64,000 nucleotides of DNA from Streptomyces sp. STR69 (GCF_024519455.1 NZ_JALJRY010000047.1:1-64000); one strand, 5' to 3'. Positions 41,764 to 51,292 are shown, counted from the first letter of the stretch. Translations and numbers: made by a program. The notes: generated by a model from the letters alone, not told the origin.

Positions 41764-42270
41764 ATGAGGACGTGTACGCGCATCGCAGTCATCGGCGTCG
41801 GGAACGAGTTCCGGCGCGACGACGGTGTGGGCTGGGCCGTGGTCGAACAGCTCCGGAAGCGGGCCGAGGCCGGGGAGCTCCCCTCGGACACCGTGTTCGC
41901 GACCTGCGACGGTGATCCCGGCCGGCTGATCGCGCTGTGGGAGAGCGCCGCGCTCGCCGTGGTCGTCGACGCGGCCCACGCGCACCCGGGCACCCCCGGC
42001 CGCGTGCACCGGCTCGAACTCGACGCCGGGCGCATCGACGGACCGCGGTCCACCAGTTCGCACGGGCTGGGTCTCGGCGAGGCCGTCGAACTGGCCCGGG
42101 TCCTGGACCTGCTGCCGAAGCACCTCGTCGTGTACGCGGTGGAGGGCGCCGACGGTTCCTTCGGCACCGGTCTCTCCCCCGCCGTCGCGACCTCGGTGGA
42201 CCCGCTCGTGACGGCCGTCGAGGACGAACTCACCCGGTTTCAGACCAAGTTGGCCGGGGGCCGGTCGTGA
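41764..42270 (+). CDS. [NiFe] hydrogenase maturation endopeptidase
   Basis: The 168-residue product is a HycI/HybD-type protease: VIGVGNEFRRDDGVGWAV with the nickel-sensing acidic residue, CDGDPGRLIALWESAALAVVVDAA, and SSHGLGLGEAVELARVL with the conserved His. It trims the C-terminus of the large subunit after nickel insertion. ATG 41764 follows GGAGGAGAG, and its TGA overlaps the hypF start by one base. Confidence 0.92.
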   Translation: MRTCTRIAVIGVGNEFRRDDGVGWAVVEQLRKRAEAGELPSDTVFATCDGDPGRLIALWESAALAVVVDAAHAHPGTPGRVHRLELDAGRIDGPRSTSSHGLGLGEAVELARVLDLLPKHLVVYAVEGADGSFGTGLSPAVATSVDPLVTAVEDELTRFQTKLAGGRS

Positions 42271-44555
42271 TGATGCGGCGCTTCCAGGTGTACGGCACCG
42301 TCCAAGGTGTCGGCTTCCGCCCCTTCGTGTACCGCACGGCGGCCGACCTCGGCCTCGACGGCTGGGTGGCCAACGTCAACGGTCATGTCGAGGGCGAGGT
42401 CGCCGGACCGCCCCGCGCGATCGACGAGTTCACGGCCCGGCTGCGCACCGCCGCCCCCGTCCTGGCCCGGGTACGCCGGGTCCAACTGGCCGACGGGGTA
42501 CGGCAGTCGGCGTACCGTCCGGGCTTCCACGTCCGCCACAGCGTGCCCGCACCCGCGGACGGCGCGGTCCGCGAGGTCCCGCCCGACGCGGCGATCTGTG
42601 ACGCCTGTCTGCGCGAACTGCGCGATCCCCGCGACCGGCGCCACCGCTACCCGTTCGTCAACTGCACGGACTGCGGACCGCGCGCCACGATCATCGAGGA
42701 CCTGCCCTACGACCGGATCCGCACGACCATGAGCCGCTTCCCGCTGTGCGCGGGCTGCGCGGCCGAGTACGCCGACCCGGCCGACCGGCGCTTCCACGCC
42801 GAGCCCATCGCCTGCCCGGTCTGCGGACCGGAGTTGGCCTGGGAGGACCTGCGCGGTGAGGCCGCGCTCGGGGCGGCGGTCGCGTGCGTCGCCGGGGGCG
42901 GGATCGTCGCGCTGAAAGGGCTCGGGGGCTATCAACTGGTGTGCGACGCGGGCGAGTCGGCGGCCGTGGCGGAACTGCGGCGCCGCAAGAGGCGTCCGAC
43001 GAAGCCGTTCGCGGTGATGGTCCGCGACCTCGGCGCGGCGGCCCGGTTGGCGCGGATCGGCGCCACCGAACGCGGTGTCCTGACCTCCCCGGCGCGTCCC
43101 GTGGTGCTGCTCGCCCGGATGCCGTGGCACGGCTCGGACCCGCTCGCGCCCGAGGTACATCCCGGCCTGCACCGCATCGGCCTGTTCCTGCCCACCACCG
43201 GTCTGCACCACCTCCTGCTCGACGCGCTGAACCGGCCGCTCGTGGTCACCAGCGGAAACCTCGGCGACGAGCCCATCACCATCGACGACGAGGAGGCCCG
43301 GCGCGTCCTCACGGGTGTCGCCGACGGCTTCCTCACGCACGACCGGCCCATCCGCTCCCGCTACGACGACTCCGTGGTGCAGTGCACCGGCCGCACCCGG
43401 ATCACCGTCCGCCGGGCGCGCGGGCTGGCCCCGGCCCCGCTGCCCCTCCCGGTGGACGAACCCGTCGCCGGAGCCGGCGCCCAGCTGAAGCACACGTTCA
43501 CGCTGGCCGCCGACGGCCGGGCCCATCTCGGGCCGCACACCGGCGACCTGGCGGACTTGGCGGCCCACGAGGCGTTCCTGACGTCGTACGACCGGTTGAA
43601 GCGGCTCACCGGCATCGAACCGGTGGCCCTCGCTCACGATCTGCACCCCGGCTATCTGTCCACGCAGTGGGCAAAGGCGCAGCAGGTGCGCCGTGTCCCG
43701 GTGCAGCACCATCACGCGCACGTGGCCGCCTGCGCGGCCGAGCACGGGGTGCGCGGCCGGTTCCTCGGGATCGCCTACGACGGTCTCGGGCTCGGCGACG
43801 ACGGCACGCTGTGGGGCGGCGAGATCCTCGTCGCCGACCTGAGCGGCTACCGCCGTGTGGGCAGGTTCGCCACAGCACCGCTGCCCGGCGGCGACGCGGC
43901 GGTACGCCATCCCTCCCGTGCGGCCCTCGGCCGGCTGCTCGGCGGTGAGCCACTGGGCTCTCCGCGCCCGTACCCGTGGCTGACCCGGTCCTTCACGGAC
44001 CGGCTCGATCCGGCCGAGGTGGACATCGTGCGCGCCATGGTCGCCCGGGACGTCAACTGCCCGCGCGCCTCCAGTGCCGGACGGCTCTTCGACACGGTCG
44101 CCGCCCTGCTCGGTCTCGCCGACCGGGTGAGTTACGAGGGCGAGGCAGCCGTCCTGCTCGAAGCGGCGGCGGGCGACGAGCACGCCGTACCGCTCGCCCA
44201 TCGCGTCGTACGCGCGCAGGGTCTGTGGGTGTACGACCCGACGCCCACCCTCGCCGACCTGCTGGAACGGCTGGCGGACGGGGAACCGGTGCCCCGGCTG
44301 GCCGCCGCCTTCCATGTGACGCTCGGGCTGGCCACCGCGGACCTGGTCGCCCGGGCGGTGGCCGAGGGCGCGCCGCACACGGTGTGCCTGGGCGGCGGCT
44401 GCTTCGTGAACCGGCGGCTGCTGACCGAGGTGAAACGCCGGCTGCACGCGCAGGGACTGCGGGTACTGGTCGGCGGTCAGGTCCCGGTCGGGGACGGCGG
44501 AATCAGCTACGGCCAGGCGGCGGTCGCCGCCGCGCGGCTGGCCAAGGAGAGGTGA
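42270..44555 (+). CDS. hypF: Hydrogenase maturation carbamoyltransferase HypF
   Basis: The 761-residue product has all HypF domains in order. An acylphosphatase domain (VYGTVQGVGFRPFVYR) comes first, then two zinc-finger pairs (CDACLREL / CTDCGP and CAGCAAEY / CPVCGPE), then a YrdC-like nucleotide domain (ALKGLGGYQLVCDA, RRKRRPTKPFAVMV). A Kae1-like carbamoyltransferase domain ends it (HDLHPGYLSTQWA, HHHAHVAACAAEHG, GIAYDGLGLGDDGTLWGGE, CLGGGCFVNRRLL). It converts carbamoyl phosphate to a thiocarbamate on HypE, the source of the cyanide ligands. Carbamoyl phosphate could come from the ADI pathway. ATG 42270 is used; GTG 42267 is in frame. Confidence 0.96.
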   Translation: MMRRFQVYGTVQGVGFRPFVYRTAADLGLDGWVANVNGHVEGEVAGPPRAIDEFTARLRTAAPVLARVRRVQLADGVRQSAYRPGFHVRHSVPAPADGAVREVPPDAAICDACLRELRDPRDRRHRYPFVNCTDCGPRATIIEDLPYDRIRTTMSRFPLCAGCAAEYADPADRRFHAEPIACPVCGPELAWEDLRGEAALGAAVACVAGGGIVALKGLGGYQLVCDAGESAAVAELRRRKRRPTKPFAVMVRDLGAAARLARIGATERGVLTSPARPVVLLARMPWHGSDPLAPEVHPGLHRIGLFLPTTGLHHLLLDALNRPLVVTSGNLGDEPITIDDEEARRVLTGVADGFLTHDRPIRSRYDDSVVQCTGRTRITVRRARGLAPAPLPLPVDEPVAGAGAQLKHTFTLAADGRAHLGPHTGDLADLAAHEAFLTSYDRLKRLTGIEPVALAHDLHPGYLSTQWAKAQQVRRVPVQHHHAHVAACAAEHGVRGRFLGIAYDGLGLGDDGTLWGGEILVADLSGYRRVGRFATAPLPGGDAAVRHPSRAALGRLLGGEPLGSPRPYPWLTRSFTDRLDPAEVDIVRAMVARDVNCPRASSAGRLFDTVAALLGLADRVSYEGEAAVLLEAAAGDEHAVPLAHRVVRAQGLWVYDPTPTLADLLERLADGEPVPRLAAAFHVTLGLATADLVARAVAEGAPHTVCLGGGCFVNRRLLTEVKRRLHAQGLRVLVGGQVPVGDGGISYGQAAVAAARLAKER

Positions 44556-44561
44556 ACACGC

Positions 44562-44819
44562 ATGTGCCTGGGCATACCGGGACGGATCCTGGAGATCCAC
44601 GACGACGCCGGACTCATCATGTCCACGGTCGACTTCGGCGGTATCCGGCGCGAGGTGTGCCTCAGCTGCACGCCCGAGGCGGACGTCGGGTCGTACGTCA
44701 TCGTGCACGTCGGCTTCGCGATCACCCTGGTCGACGAGGCGGAGGCCCGGCGCACGCTCGAAGTGCTGCGGGCGATGGCGGGCGCGGTGGAGGGCGAGCT
44801 GGGCGAGCCGTTGCCGTAG
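44562..44819 (+). CDS. hypC: Hydrogenase assembly chaperone HypC
   Basis: The 85-residue product starts MCLGIPGRI, the invariant HypC N-terminus whose Cys2 holds the iron-cyanide unit, and continues VDFGGIRREVCLSCTPEADVGSYVIVHVGFAI. It carries the Fe(CN)2CO group from HypD to the large subunit. ATG 44562 follows AAGGAGAGG. Confidence 0.95.
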   Translation: MCLGIPGRILEIHDDAGLIMSTVDFGGIRREVCLSCTPEADVGSYVIVHVGFAITLVDEAEARRTLEVLRAMAGAVEGELGEPLP

Positions 44820-44958
44820 CGCTCCGCTGGGCGGAGCCGGATTGCCTCGGGTCGTCTTGAGACTGCGGGCCGTCCGGGGCTGGGCGCGCAGTTCCCCGCG
44901 CCCCTACGGGGCGCTGTGGGCCAAGCCCGTTCAGATGATCCGGTCAGCTCGTCCACCA

Positions 44959-44972
44959 GGGCCGGTCGGCCC
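44959..44972. promoter_or_regulatory. GGGCCG palindrome before hydrogenase structural operon
   Basis: GGGCCGGTCGGCCC fits the consensus GGGCCGNNCGGCCC exactly and lies 74 bases before ATG 45046. It indicates that hydrogenase genes after hypC have their own promoter. Confidence 0.7.
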
Positions 44973-45045
44973 CTCCCGCGGGCACTCCCGCGCATCGGAA
45001 CCTGAGGGTGGACAAGCGCGATCCGCCCCGTACGAGGAGGACGAC

Positions 45046-46185
45046 ATGACCGCCACCGCAGCCCCTGCCGCCGTACTCGACCGGCACGGTCTGGACGCCC
45101 TGGTCGCGGCTCTGGTGGCGTCGGGACGCACCGTTGTCGGACCGACCGTCCGCGACGGTGCGATCGTGCTGTCGGAGCTGGCCTCGGCGGACGCGCTGCC
45201 GTACGGCTGGGGTGTCGAACTCGACGCCGGGCGCTACCGGTTGGTCCCCCGGGAGGACGGGGCCGCCTTCGCGCACAGCGCGGGACCGCAGTCCTGGAAG
45301 TCGTATCTGCACCCCGCGCGGGAGCGGCTGTGGAGCGCCGACCGGTCCCCGGAGGGCCGCGTGGTCTTCACCGAGCACGATGCCGAGCCGCCGTCGTACG
45401 CCTTCCTCGGTGTCCGCCCCTGTGACCTGCGGGCCATCGCGATCCAGGACCGAGTGCTGACCGGCGGGGCGCACGAGGACACCGGGTACGGGAAGCGCCG
45501 GCGGCGCGCACTGCTGATCGCCGCCGAGTGCACCGAACCGGGCGAGACCTGCTTCTGCGTGTCCATGGGCGGCGGACCCGCCGCCGATCCCGGCTACGAC
45601 CTCGCGCTCACCGAGGTGGTCGACGCGGACGGGCACCGGTTCCTCGTGCGCGTCGGCAGCGAGGAGGGCGCCCGGCTGCTCGACCAAGTCCCTCACCGTA
45701 CGGCCGACTTGGGGACGGAATTCGCCGCCCGCACCTCCGTCGACGCGGCCCGCGACCGGATGGGCCGCTCCATGCCGTCGGTCGACCTGCGGGCGCTGTT
45801 GGGCGGGAGCATGGACGCCGAGCGCTGGAACGACGTCGCCGAGCGCTGTCTGACCTGCGGCAACTGCACGATGGTGTGCCCCACCTGCTTCTGCACCACC
45901 ACGGAGGAGGTCACCGATCTGACCGGTGACCACACCGAGCGCTGGCAGCGCTGGGACTCCTGCTTCGACCTGGACTTCTCGTATCTGCACGGCGGGCCGG
46001 TCCGCTCCTCGCCCCGCAGCCGCTACCGGCAGTGGCTGACCCACAAACTCTCCACCTGGCACGACCAGTTCGACACCTCCGGCTGCGTGGGCTGCGGGCG
46101 CTGCATCGCCTGGTGCCCGGCCGGCATCGACATCACCGAGGAAGTCGCCGCGCTGGAGACCGAACACGGAACGGAGACGGACTGA
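45046..46185 (+). CDS. hyhB: Group 3b hydrogenase beta subunit, 4Fe-4S protein
   Basis: The 379-residue product resembles the beta subunit of NAD(P)-linked sulfhydrogenase-type [NiFe] hydrogenases. An N-terminal domain carries GVRPCDLRAIAIQDR and a CFCVSMGGGPA segment. Two ferredoxin-like motifs, CLTCGNCTMVCP and CVGCGRCIAWCP, bind 4Fe-4S clusters near the C-terminus, with an extra CFC cysteine group between. It would pass electrons between the gamma (FAD) subunit and the hydrogenase core. ATG 45046 follows GAGGAGG. It overlaps the next gene by one base. Confidence 0.88.
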   Translation: MTATAAPAAVLDRHGLDALVAALVASGRTVVGPTVRDGAIVLSELASADALPYGWGVELDAGRYRLVPREDGAAFAHSAGPQSWKSYLHPARERLWSADRSPEGRVVFTEHDAEPPSYAFLGVRPCDLRAIAIQDRVLTGGAHEDTGYGKRRRRALLIAAECTEPGETCFCVSMGGGPAADPGYDLALTEVVDADGHRFLVRVGSEEGARLLDQVPHRTADLGTEFAARTSVDAARDRMGRSMPSVDLRALLGGSMDAERWNDVAERCLTCGNCTMVCPTCFCTTTEEVTDLTGDHTERWQRWDSCFDLDFSYLHGGPVRSSPRSRYRQWLTHKLSTWHDQFDTSGCVGCGRCIAWCPAGIDITEEVAALETEHGTETD

Positions 46186-46649
46186 TGCCTCCCTCGATGG
46201 CACTCCGCATGAACCACGCGCTGCCCCACAACCACCGTGACCGACTGCTGCACATCGGTCGCGAGGTCCAATTCCCGCCGGGCACCCGGCTGTTCGAGGA
46301 GGGCGGGCACGCCGACCGGTTCTGGATCATCCGGAACGGCACCGCCGCCCTCGACATGCATGTGCCCGGTCGCCGGCCCCCGGTCGTCGAGACGCTCGGC
46401 ATCGGTGACCTCGTCGGCTGGTCCTGGCTGTACGAGCCGTACGTCTGGCAGTTGGGCGCCGGAGCGGTGACCCAGCTGCGGGCCTACGAGTTCGACGCGG
46501 TCGCCGTCCGGCTGATGTGCCTGGACGACCCCGCCTTCGGCCAGGCCGTCGAGCACTGGGTCGGCCGGGTGCTGGCCCACCGGCTCAACGCGGCCCGCGC
46601 CCGGATGGTCGACCTGTACGGCACGTACGAGACGAAGGAACCGCGATGA
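46185..46649 (+). CDS. Cyclic-nucleotide-binding-domain protein of hydrogenase operon
   Basis: The 154-residue product is a single cNMP-binding beta-barrel (REVQFPPGTRLFEEGGHADRFWIIRNG and VETLGIGDLVGWSWLY). It lacks the Crp-type DNA-binding helix-turn-helix, so it is not a classical regulator. The phosphate-binding cassette is not clearly conserved, so ligand binding is uncertain. It overlaps hyhB by one base and hyhG by four, which ties it to the hydrogenase. It may be an accessory or sensory subunit. Confidence 0.8.
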   Translation: MPPSMALRMNHALPHNHRDRLLHIGREVQFPPGTRLFEEGGHADRFWIIRNGTAALDMHVPGRRPPVVETLGIGDLVGWSWLYEPYVWQLGAGAVTQLRAYEFDAVAVRLMCLDDPAFGQAVEHWVGRVLAHRLNAARARMVDLYGTYETKEPR

Positions 46650-47452
46650 CCGCCGTGCCGGTCCCCCATCGCGTGGTCGCCCGCCGGCAGGAGACCGGCG
46701 ACACGGTGACGCTGCGGCTCGAACCCGTGGACACCGTGCTGCCCGACTTCGTGCCGGGGCAGTTCGCGATGGTGCACTGCTTCGGGCGCGGCGAGATCCC
46801 CGTGTCGGTGAGCTCCGTGCAGGCCACCGGTGGGCTCGCGCACACCATCCGTTCGGTGGGCGCGGTCTCCGACGGGCTGTGCGCTGCCCGCGTCGGCGAC
46901 GTCGTCGGCATCCGCGGCCCGTACGGCACGAGTTGGGGACTTGAGCGGGCGCGTGGGCGGGACGTGCTGGTCGTGGCGGGCGGCATCGGGCTCGCCCCGC
47001 TGCGACCGCTGATCCTGAGCGCGCTGGCCGAGCCGGAGGCGTACCGCCGGGTCAACGTGCTGATCGGGGCACGCACCCCGGACGATCTGATCGGCCGCAA
47101 GGAGATCGAGAGCTGGGCCACCGCCTACACCGGCGTGATGGTCGACCAGCCCGACGCGGACTGGCACGGTGACGTCGGCGTGGTCACCCAGCTGCTGGGG
47201 CGGGCGCACTTCGACCCCGAGGACACGACGGCGTTCGTCTGCGGTCCCGAGCCGATGATCCGCGCCACCGCCCGCGAACTCGCCCACCGCGGAGTGCCCC
47301 GCGACCACATCCGGGTCTCCCTGGAGCGCAACATGCGCTGCGCGACCGGACATTGCGGGCACTGCCAGCTCGGTCCGCTGCTGGTGTGCCAGGCCGGTGC
47401 GGTCGTGGGCTGGGACCTGGCCGAACCCCTGCTGTCCGTAAGGGAGTTGTGA
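46646..47452 (+). CDS. hyhG: Group 3b hydrogenase gamma subunit (FAD/NAD(P)-binding)
   Basis: The 268-residue product belongs to the ferredoxin-NADP reductase superfamily: FVPGQFAMVHCFGRGEIPVSV (FAD site), VGIRGPYGTSWGL, VAGGIGLAPLRPLI (NAD(P) glycine loop), CGPEPMI, and a C-terminal CATGHCGHCQLGPLLVC motif for a 2Fe-2S cluster. It exchanges electrons with NAD(P)H. ATG 46646 overlaps the preceding stop (ATGA). The small subunit gene follows one base after its stop. Confidence 0.93.
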   Translation: MTAVPVPHRVVARRQETGDTVTLRLEPVDTVLPDFVPGQFAMVHCFGRGEIPVSVSSVQATGGLAHTIRSVGAVSDGLCAARVGDVVGIRGPYGTSWGLERARGRDVLVVAGGIGLAPLRPLILSALAEPEAYRRVNVLIGARTPDDLIGRKEIESWATAYTGVMVDQPDADWHGDVGVVTQLLGRAHFDPEDTTAFVCGPEPMIRATARELAHRGVPRDHIRVSLERNMRCATGHCGHCQLGPLLVCQAGAVVGWDLAEPLLSVREL

Positions 47453-47453
47453 G

Positions 47454-48209
47454 ATGGCACTGCCCAGGCTCGCGGTGTTCAAGCTGGCCTCCTGCGACGG
47501 CTGCCAGCTCACCCTGCTGGACTGCGAGGACGAACTCCTCGCGCTGACCGGCGCGGTGGAGATCGCGCACTTCCCGGAAGCCTCCAGCACGATGGCCCCC
47601 GGCCCCTACGACCTGACTCTCGTCGAGGGCTCCGTCACCACACCCGAGGACGCCGAGCGCATCCACGCGATCCGGGCCGACTCCCGCCACCTGGTGACCA
47701 TCGGGGCCTGCGCGACCGCCGGCGGTATCCAGGCGCTGCGCAACTTCGCGGACGTGGACGAGTACCGGCGCACGGTCTACGCGCACCCCGAGTACATCTC
47801 CACGCTCGCCACCTCCACCCCCGTGTCGGCCCATGTGGACGTCGACTTCGAACTGCGCGGCTGCCCGGTCGACCGGCGCCAGCTGATCGAGGTGATCACC
47901 GCGTTCCTGGCCGGCCGCAAGCCCGACGTGCCGGACCACAGCGTGTGCTTCGAGTGCAAGCGGCGCGGCACGGTCTGCGTCACCGTCGCCCACGGCACCC
48001 CCTGCCTCGGCCCGGTCACGCACGCCGGATGCGGGGCGCTGTGCCCGGCCTACCAGCGCGGCTGCTTCGGCTGCTTCGGCCCGTCCGGGTCGGTGAACCT
48101 GCCCGCGCTGATCCCGCTGCTGCGCCGCGACGGCCTCGACGACGACGCCGTGGTGCGCTACCTGCACACCTTCAACGCCCCTGCTTTCGAAAAGGAGTTG
48201 GGAAAGTGA
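47454..48209 (+). CDS. hyhS: Group 3b hydrogenase small (delta) subunit
   Basis: The 251-residue product has the proximal-cluster motif SCDGCQLTLLD near the N-terminus, VEGSVTTPEDAE, GACATAGGIQAL and ELRGCPVD, followed by several Cys groups (CFECKRRGTVC, CGALCPAYQRGCFGCFG) for further 4Fe-4S clusters. No twin-arginine signal is present, so the enzyme is cytoplasmic. It overlaps the large-subunit gene by four bases. Confidence 0.95.
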   Translation: MALPRLAVFKLASCDGCQLTLLDCEDELLALTGAVEIAHFPEASSTMAPGPYDLTLVEGSVTTPEDAERIHAIRADSRHLVTIGACATAGGIQALRNFADVDEYRRTVYAHPEYISTLATSTPVSAHVDVDFELRGCPVDRRQLIEVITAFLAGRKPDVPDHSVCFECKRRGTVCVTVAHGTPCLGPVTHAGCGALCPAYQRGCFGCFGPSGSVNLPALIPLLRRDGLDDDAVVRYLHTFNAPAFEKELGK

Positions 48210-49579
48210 CGCACCGTGGATCCCGTGTCCTGCACGTCGGCTCGCTGTCCCGGGTCGAGGGTGAGGGCGCGCTGAGCCTCCATGTGCACGACGGCAAGGT
48301 CACGGACGCGCGGCTGGAGATCTACGAACCGCCGCGCTTCTTCGAGGCGTTCCTGCGCGGCCGTTCGTACACCGAGCCGCCGGACATCACGGCCCGGGTG
48401 TGCGGAATCTGCCCGGTGGCCTACCAGATGAGCGCGTGCGCGGCGATCGAGGACGCCTGCGGGGTGACGGTGGATCCGGTGATCCGCGATCTGCGCCGGC
48501 TCCTCTACTGCGGCGAGTGGATCGAGAGCCAGGCCCTGCACATCTACCTCCTGCACGCCCCGGACTTCCTGGGCCGCCCCAGCGCGATCGACCTCGCGCG
48601 TACGCACCGCGCCGAGGTCGAGCGGGGGCTGCGGCTGAAGAAGGCGGGCAACTCGCTGATGGAGCTGCTCGGCGGGCGGGCCGTGCACCCGATCAACGTC
48701 CGCCTCGGCGGCTTCCACCGCGCCCCCACGCGCACCGAACTACGCTCCCTGACCGAGGAGTTGAAGCGGGCCCTCGACGACGCATGGGAGACCGTGCGCT
48801 GGGTCGCGGGCTTCGAGTTCCCGGACGCGAGCGTCGAGGCCGACCTGCTCGCGCTCACCGAACCGGACACGTACGCCATTGAGGGCGGCACCCCGACCGT
48901 GCTGCGGACCGACGGCACCAACACCTCCTTCCCCGTAAGGGACTTCACCGCACACGTCACCGAGACCCATGTCGCCCACTCCACCGCGCTGCACTCACGG
49001 CTCGACGGGCGCCTCCATCTCACCGGTTCGCTCGCCCGGTTCTCGATCAGCGGGCGACTGTTGTCGCCGGTGGCACTGGAGGCGGCGGTCGCGGCGGGGC
49101 TCGGCGATCCGCGCGAGGGCGCGGTGTGCCGCAATCCGTACCGGTCCATCCTGGTGCGCGCGGTGGAGACGGTGTACGCCGTCGCCGAGGCGCTGCGCAT
49201 CATCGACGGCTACGAGCCTCCCGCGCACCCGTACACGGAGGTGCCGCCGGCCGCGGGCGTCGGGCACGGCGCCACCGAGGCACCGCGCGGACTGCTCTAC
49301 CACCGCTACGAACTCGACGCCGACGGCATCGTGAAGAGCGCCCTGCTGGTGCCGCCGACCGCACAGAACCAGGGCGCGATCGAGGACGACCTGCGCCGCC
49401 TCGCCCAGCGGGCGATCGGCGAACACGACCCGGACGACGACGAGTTGACGGCTCTGTGCGAGCGGGCGATCCGCAACCACGACCCGTGCATCTCGTGCTC
49501 CACCCACTTCCTCGACCTGACGGTCGTCCGTACCTCGGAAGAATCCACAGGCGAACCCACGGGAGGCCGTGATGTCTGA
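48206..49579 (+). CDS. hyhL: Group 3b hydrogenase large (alpha) subunit
   Basis: The 457-residue product has both nickel-binding cysteine pairs: Cys66 and Cys69 in RVCGICP and Cys428 and Cys431 in DPCISCSTHF. A C-terminal tail of about 26 residues after the last pair is the expected target of the maturation protease. SLSRVEGEGALSLHV at the N-terminus is family-typical. GTG 48206 follows AAGGAG nine bases upstream and overlaps the small-subunit stop. Group 3b enzymes couple NADPH oxidation to hydrogen release or uptake; the related enzyme of Mycobacterium smegmatis is induced in hypoxia. Confidence 0.95.
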   Translation: MTHRGSRVLHVGSLSRVEGEGALSLHVHDGKVTDARLEIYEPPRFFEAFLRGRSYTEPPDITARVCGICPVAYQMSACAAIEDACGVTVDPVIRDLRRLLYCGEWIESQALHIYLLHAPDFLGRPSAIDLARTHRAEVERGLRLKKAGNSLMELLGGRAVHPINVRLGGFHRAPTRTELRSLTEELKRALDDAWETVRWVAGFEFPDASVEADLLALTEPDTYAIEGGTPTVLRTDGTNTSFPVRDFTAHVTETHVAHSTALHSRLDGRLHLTGSLARFSISGRLLSPVALEAAVAAGLGDPREGAVCRNPYRSILVRAVETVYAVAEALRIIDGYEPPAHPYTEVPPAAGVGHGATEAPRGLLYHRYELDADGIVKSALLVPPTAQNQGAIEDDLRRLAQRAIGEHDPDDDELTALCERAIRNHDPCISCSTHFLDLTVVRTSEESTGEPTGGRDV

Positions 49580-50192
49580 ATCTCCGTACACCGTGAGCGA
49601 TGTGATGACCCACACCGCCGTCGCCATCGGGAGCGAGGCGCCCTTCAAGGAGATCGTCGAGCTGCTCGACCAGTGGAAGATCAGTGCCCTGCCGGTGCTG
49701 GCGGGCGAGGGCCGGGTCGTCGGGGTCGTCTCCGAGGCGGATCTGCTGGCGAAGGAGGAGTACCGGGGCGCCCCCGACGGCGATCCGGCGGTGCCCGCCA
49801 AGGCGGGCGCGGTGTCCGCGGGCGAGCTGATGAGCGCCCCCGCGATCACCGTGCACGCGGACGCCACGCTCGCCGAGGCCGCCCGCATCATGGCGCGGCG
49901 GCACGTCAAGCGACTGCCCGTCGTGAACGCGGTCGGCATGCTCCAGGGCGTGGTCAGCCGCAGCGATCTGCTGAAGGTGTTCCTGCGGGGCGACGGCGAG
50001 ATCGCCGAGGAGGTCCGGCAGCACGTGCTCGGCCGGCTTCCGGTCCCCGCTCCCCTGACGGTGAGCGTCACCGAGGGCGTGGTCACGATCGGCGGTTCCC
50101 TGCCCGACCGGTCGCTCGTGCCCGTGGTGGCCCGGGCGGTACGGGCGGTGGAGGGGGTCGTCGACGTCCGGCTCGACCTCACGCACCGATGA
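49572..50192 (+). CDS. CBS-pair and BON-domain protein
   Basis: The 206-residue product has two CBS motifs (VSDVMTHTAVAIGSEAPFKEIVELL and AGELMSAPAITVHADATLAEAARIM, each followed by ISALPV / VKRLPVV strands) and a C-terminal BON domain (VSVTEGVVTIGGSLPDRSL). CBS pairs sense adenine nucleotides. ATG 49572 lies five bases after GGAGG; GTG 49569 directly precedes it. It overlaps hyhL and hypD, inside the hydrogenase operon, suggesting energy-charge sensing tied to hydrogenase. Confidence 0.9.
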   Translation: MSESPYTVSDVMTHTAVAIGSEAPFKEIVELLDQWKISALPVLAGEGRVVGVVSEADLLAKEEYRGAPDGDPAVPAKAGAVSAGELMSAPAITVHADATLAEAARIMARRHVKRLPVVNAVGMLQGVVSRSDLLKVFLRGDGEIAEEVRQHVLGRLPVPAPLTVSVTEGVVTIGGSLPDRSLVPVVARAVRAVEGVVDVRLDLTHR

Positions 50193-51292
50193 AGTACCTG
50201 GACGAGTACCGGGATCCGGTGCTCGCACGCCAACTGCTGGACGAACTGCGGCGGACGGCCACCCGCCCCTGGCGGATCATGGAGGTGTGCGGCGGCCAGA
50301 CCCACACCCTGGTCCGCCAGGGCATCGACGAACTCCTGCCCGCCGGGATGCGGATGATCCACGGCCCGGGCTGCCCGGTCTGTGTCACCCCGCTGGAGAC
50401 CCTGGACCGGGCCATGGCCGTCGCCGCCCGCCCCGGCGTGCTCTTCACCAGCTTCGGCGACATGCTGCGGGTGCCCGGCACGGACACCGACCTGCTCTCG
50501 CTGCGGGCACGGGGCGCCGACGTACGGGTGGTCTACGCCCCGATGGACGCCGTACGCCTGGCCGCCCAACACCCCGACCGCGAGGTCGTGTTCCTCGCCG
50601 TCGGCTTCGAGACGACGGCACCCGCCAACGCGATGGCGGTGCTGCACGCGGCCCGCCTGGGCCTGGCCAACTTCTCGATGCTGGTCAGTCACGTCCTCGT
50701 GCCGCCGGCCATGACCGCACTGCTCGACGACCCCGACTGCGAGGTGGAGGCCTTCCTCGCCGCCGGGCACGTGTGCGCGGTGATGGGCTGGACCGAGTAC
50801 GAGCCGATCGCCGCCCGCTACCAAGTGCCCATCGTGGTCACGGGGTTCGAGCCGCTGGATCTGTTGGAGGGCATCCTCATGGCCGTACGCCAGCTGGAGT
50901 CGGGGCGGCACGAGGTGGAGAACCAGTACGTGCGGGCCGTGCGGCGGGCGGGCAACACGGCGGCGCAGGACGCGGTCCGCCGGGTGTTCCGGGTGACCGA
51001 CCGGGCCTGGCGCGGGATCGGGGAGCTGCCCGACAGCGGGCTCGAACTCGCCGCGGAGTACCAGGAGTTCGACGCCGCCCGGCGTTTCGACGTGGGCGGG
51101 CTGTGCCCGGTCGAGGACCCCGAGTGCATCGCGGGCGCCATCCTCACCGGGGCCCGGCTGCCCACCGACTGCGGCGCGTACGGCACCCGTTGCACACCCC
51201 GTCATCCCCTCGGCGCCCCGATGGTGTCGTCCGAGGGCACCTGCGCCGCCTTCCACGCGGCCGGACGCACTCCCACGAGGAGCACGGCATGA
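50189..51292 (+). CDS. hypD: Hydrogenase maturation protein HypD
   Basis: The 367-residue product carries the HypD core: IMEVCGGQTHTL with the iron-binding Cys, HGPGCPVCVTP, FTSFGDMLRVPG, FLAVGFETTAP and the 4Fe-4S ligands in the C-terminal GGLCPVEDPECIAGAIL and CGAYGTRCTP region. It assembles the iron-cyanide-carbonyl unit with HypC and HypE. ATG 50189 overlaps the CBS-BON stop; its own stop overlaps the hypE start (ATGA). Confidence 0.96.
   Translation: MKYLDEYRDPVLARQLLDELRRTATRPWRIMEVCGGQTHTLVRQGIDELLPAGMRMIHGPGCPVCVTPLETLDRAMAVAARPGVLFTSFGDMLRVPGTDTDLLSLRARGADVRVVYAPMDAVRLAAQHPDREVVFLAVGFETTAPANAMAVLHAARLGLANFSMLVSHVLVPPAMTALLDDPDCEVEAFLAAGHVCAVMGWTEYEPIAARYQVPIVVTGFEPLDLLEGILMAVRQLESGRHEVENQYVRAVRRAGNTAAQDAVRRVFRVTDRAWRGIGELPDSGLELAAEYQEFDAARRFDVGGLCPVEDPECIAGAILTGARLPTDCGAYGTRCTPRHPLGAPMVSSEGTCAAFHAAGRTPTRSTA

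Noticed and set aside
38375..41767. A plus-strand open frame of about 1,130 codons opposite ppdK and the USP gene
   Set aside because: The opposite strand carries unmistakable PPDK and USP domains; this frame has none and no ribosome site.
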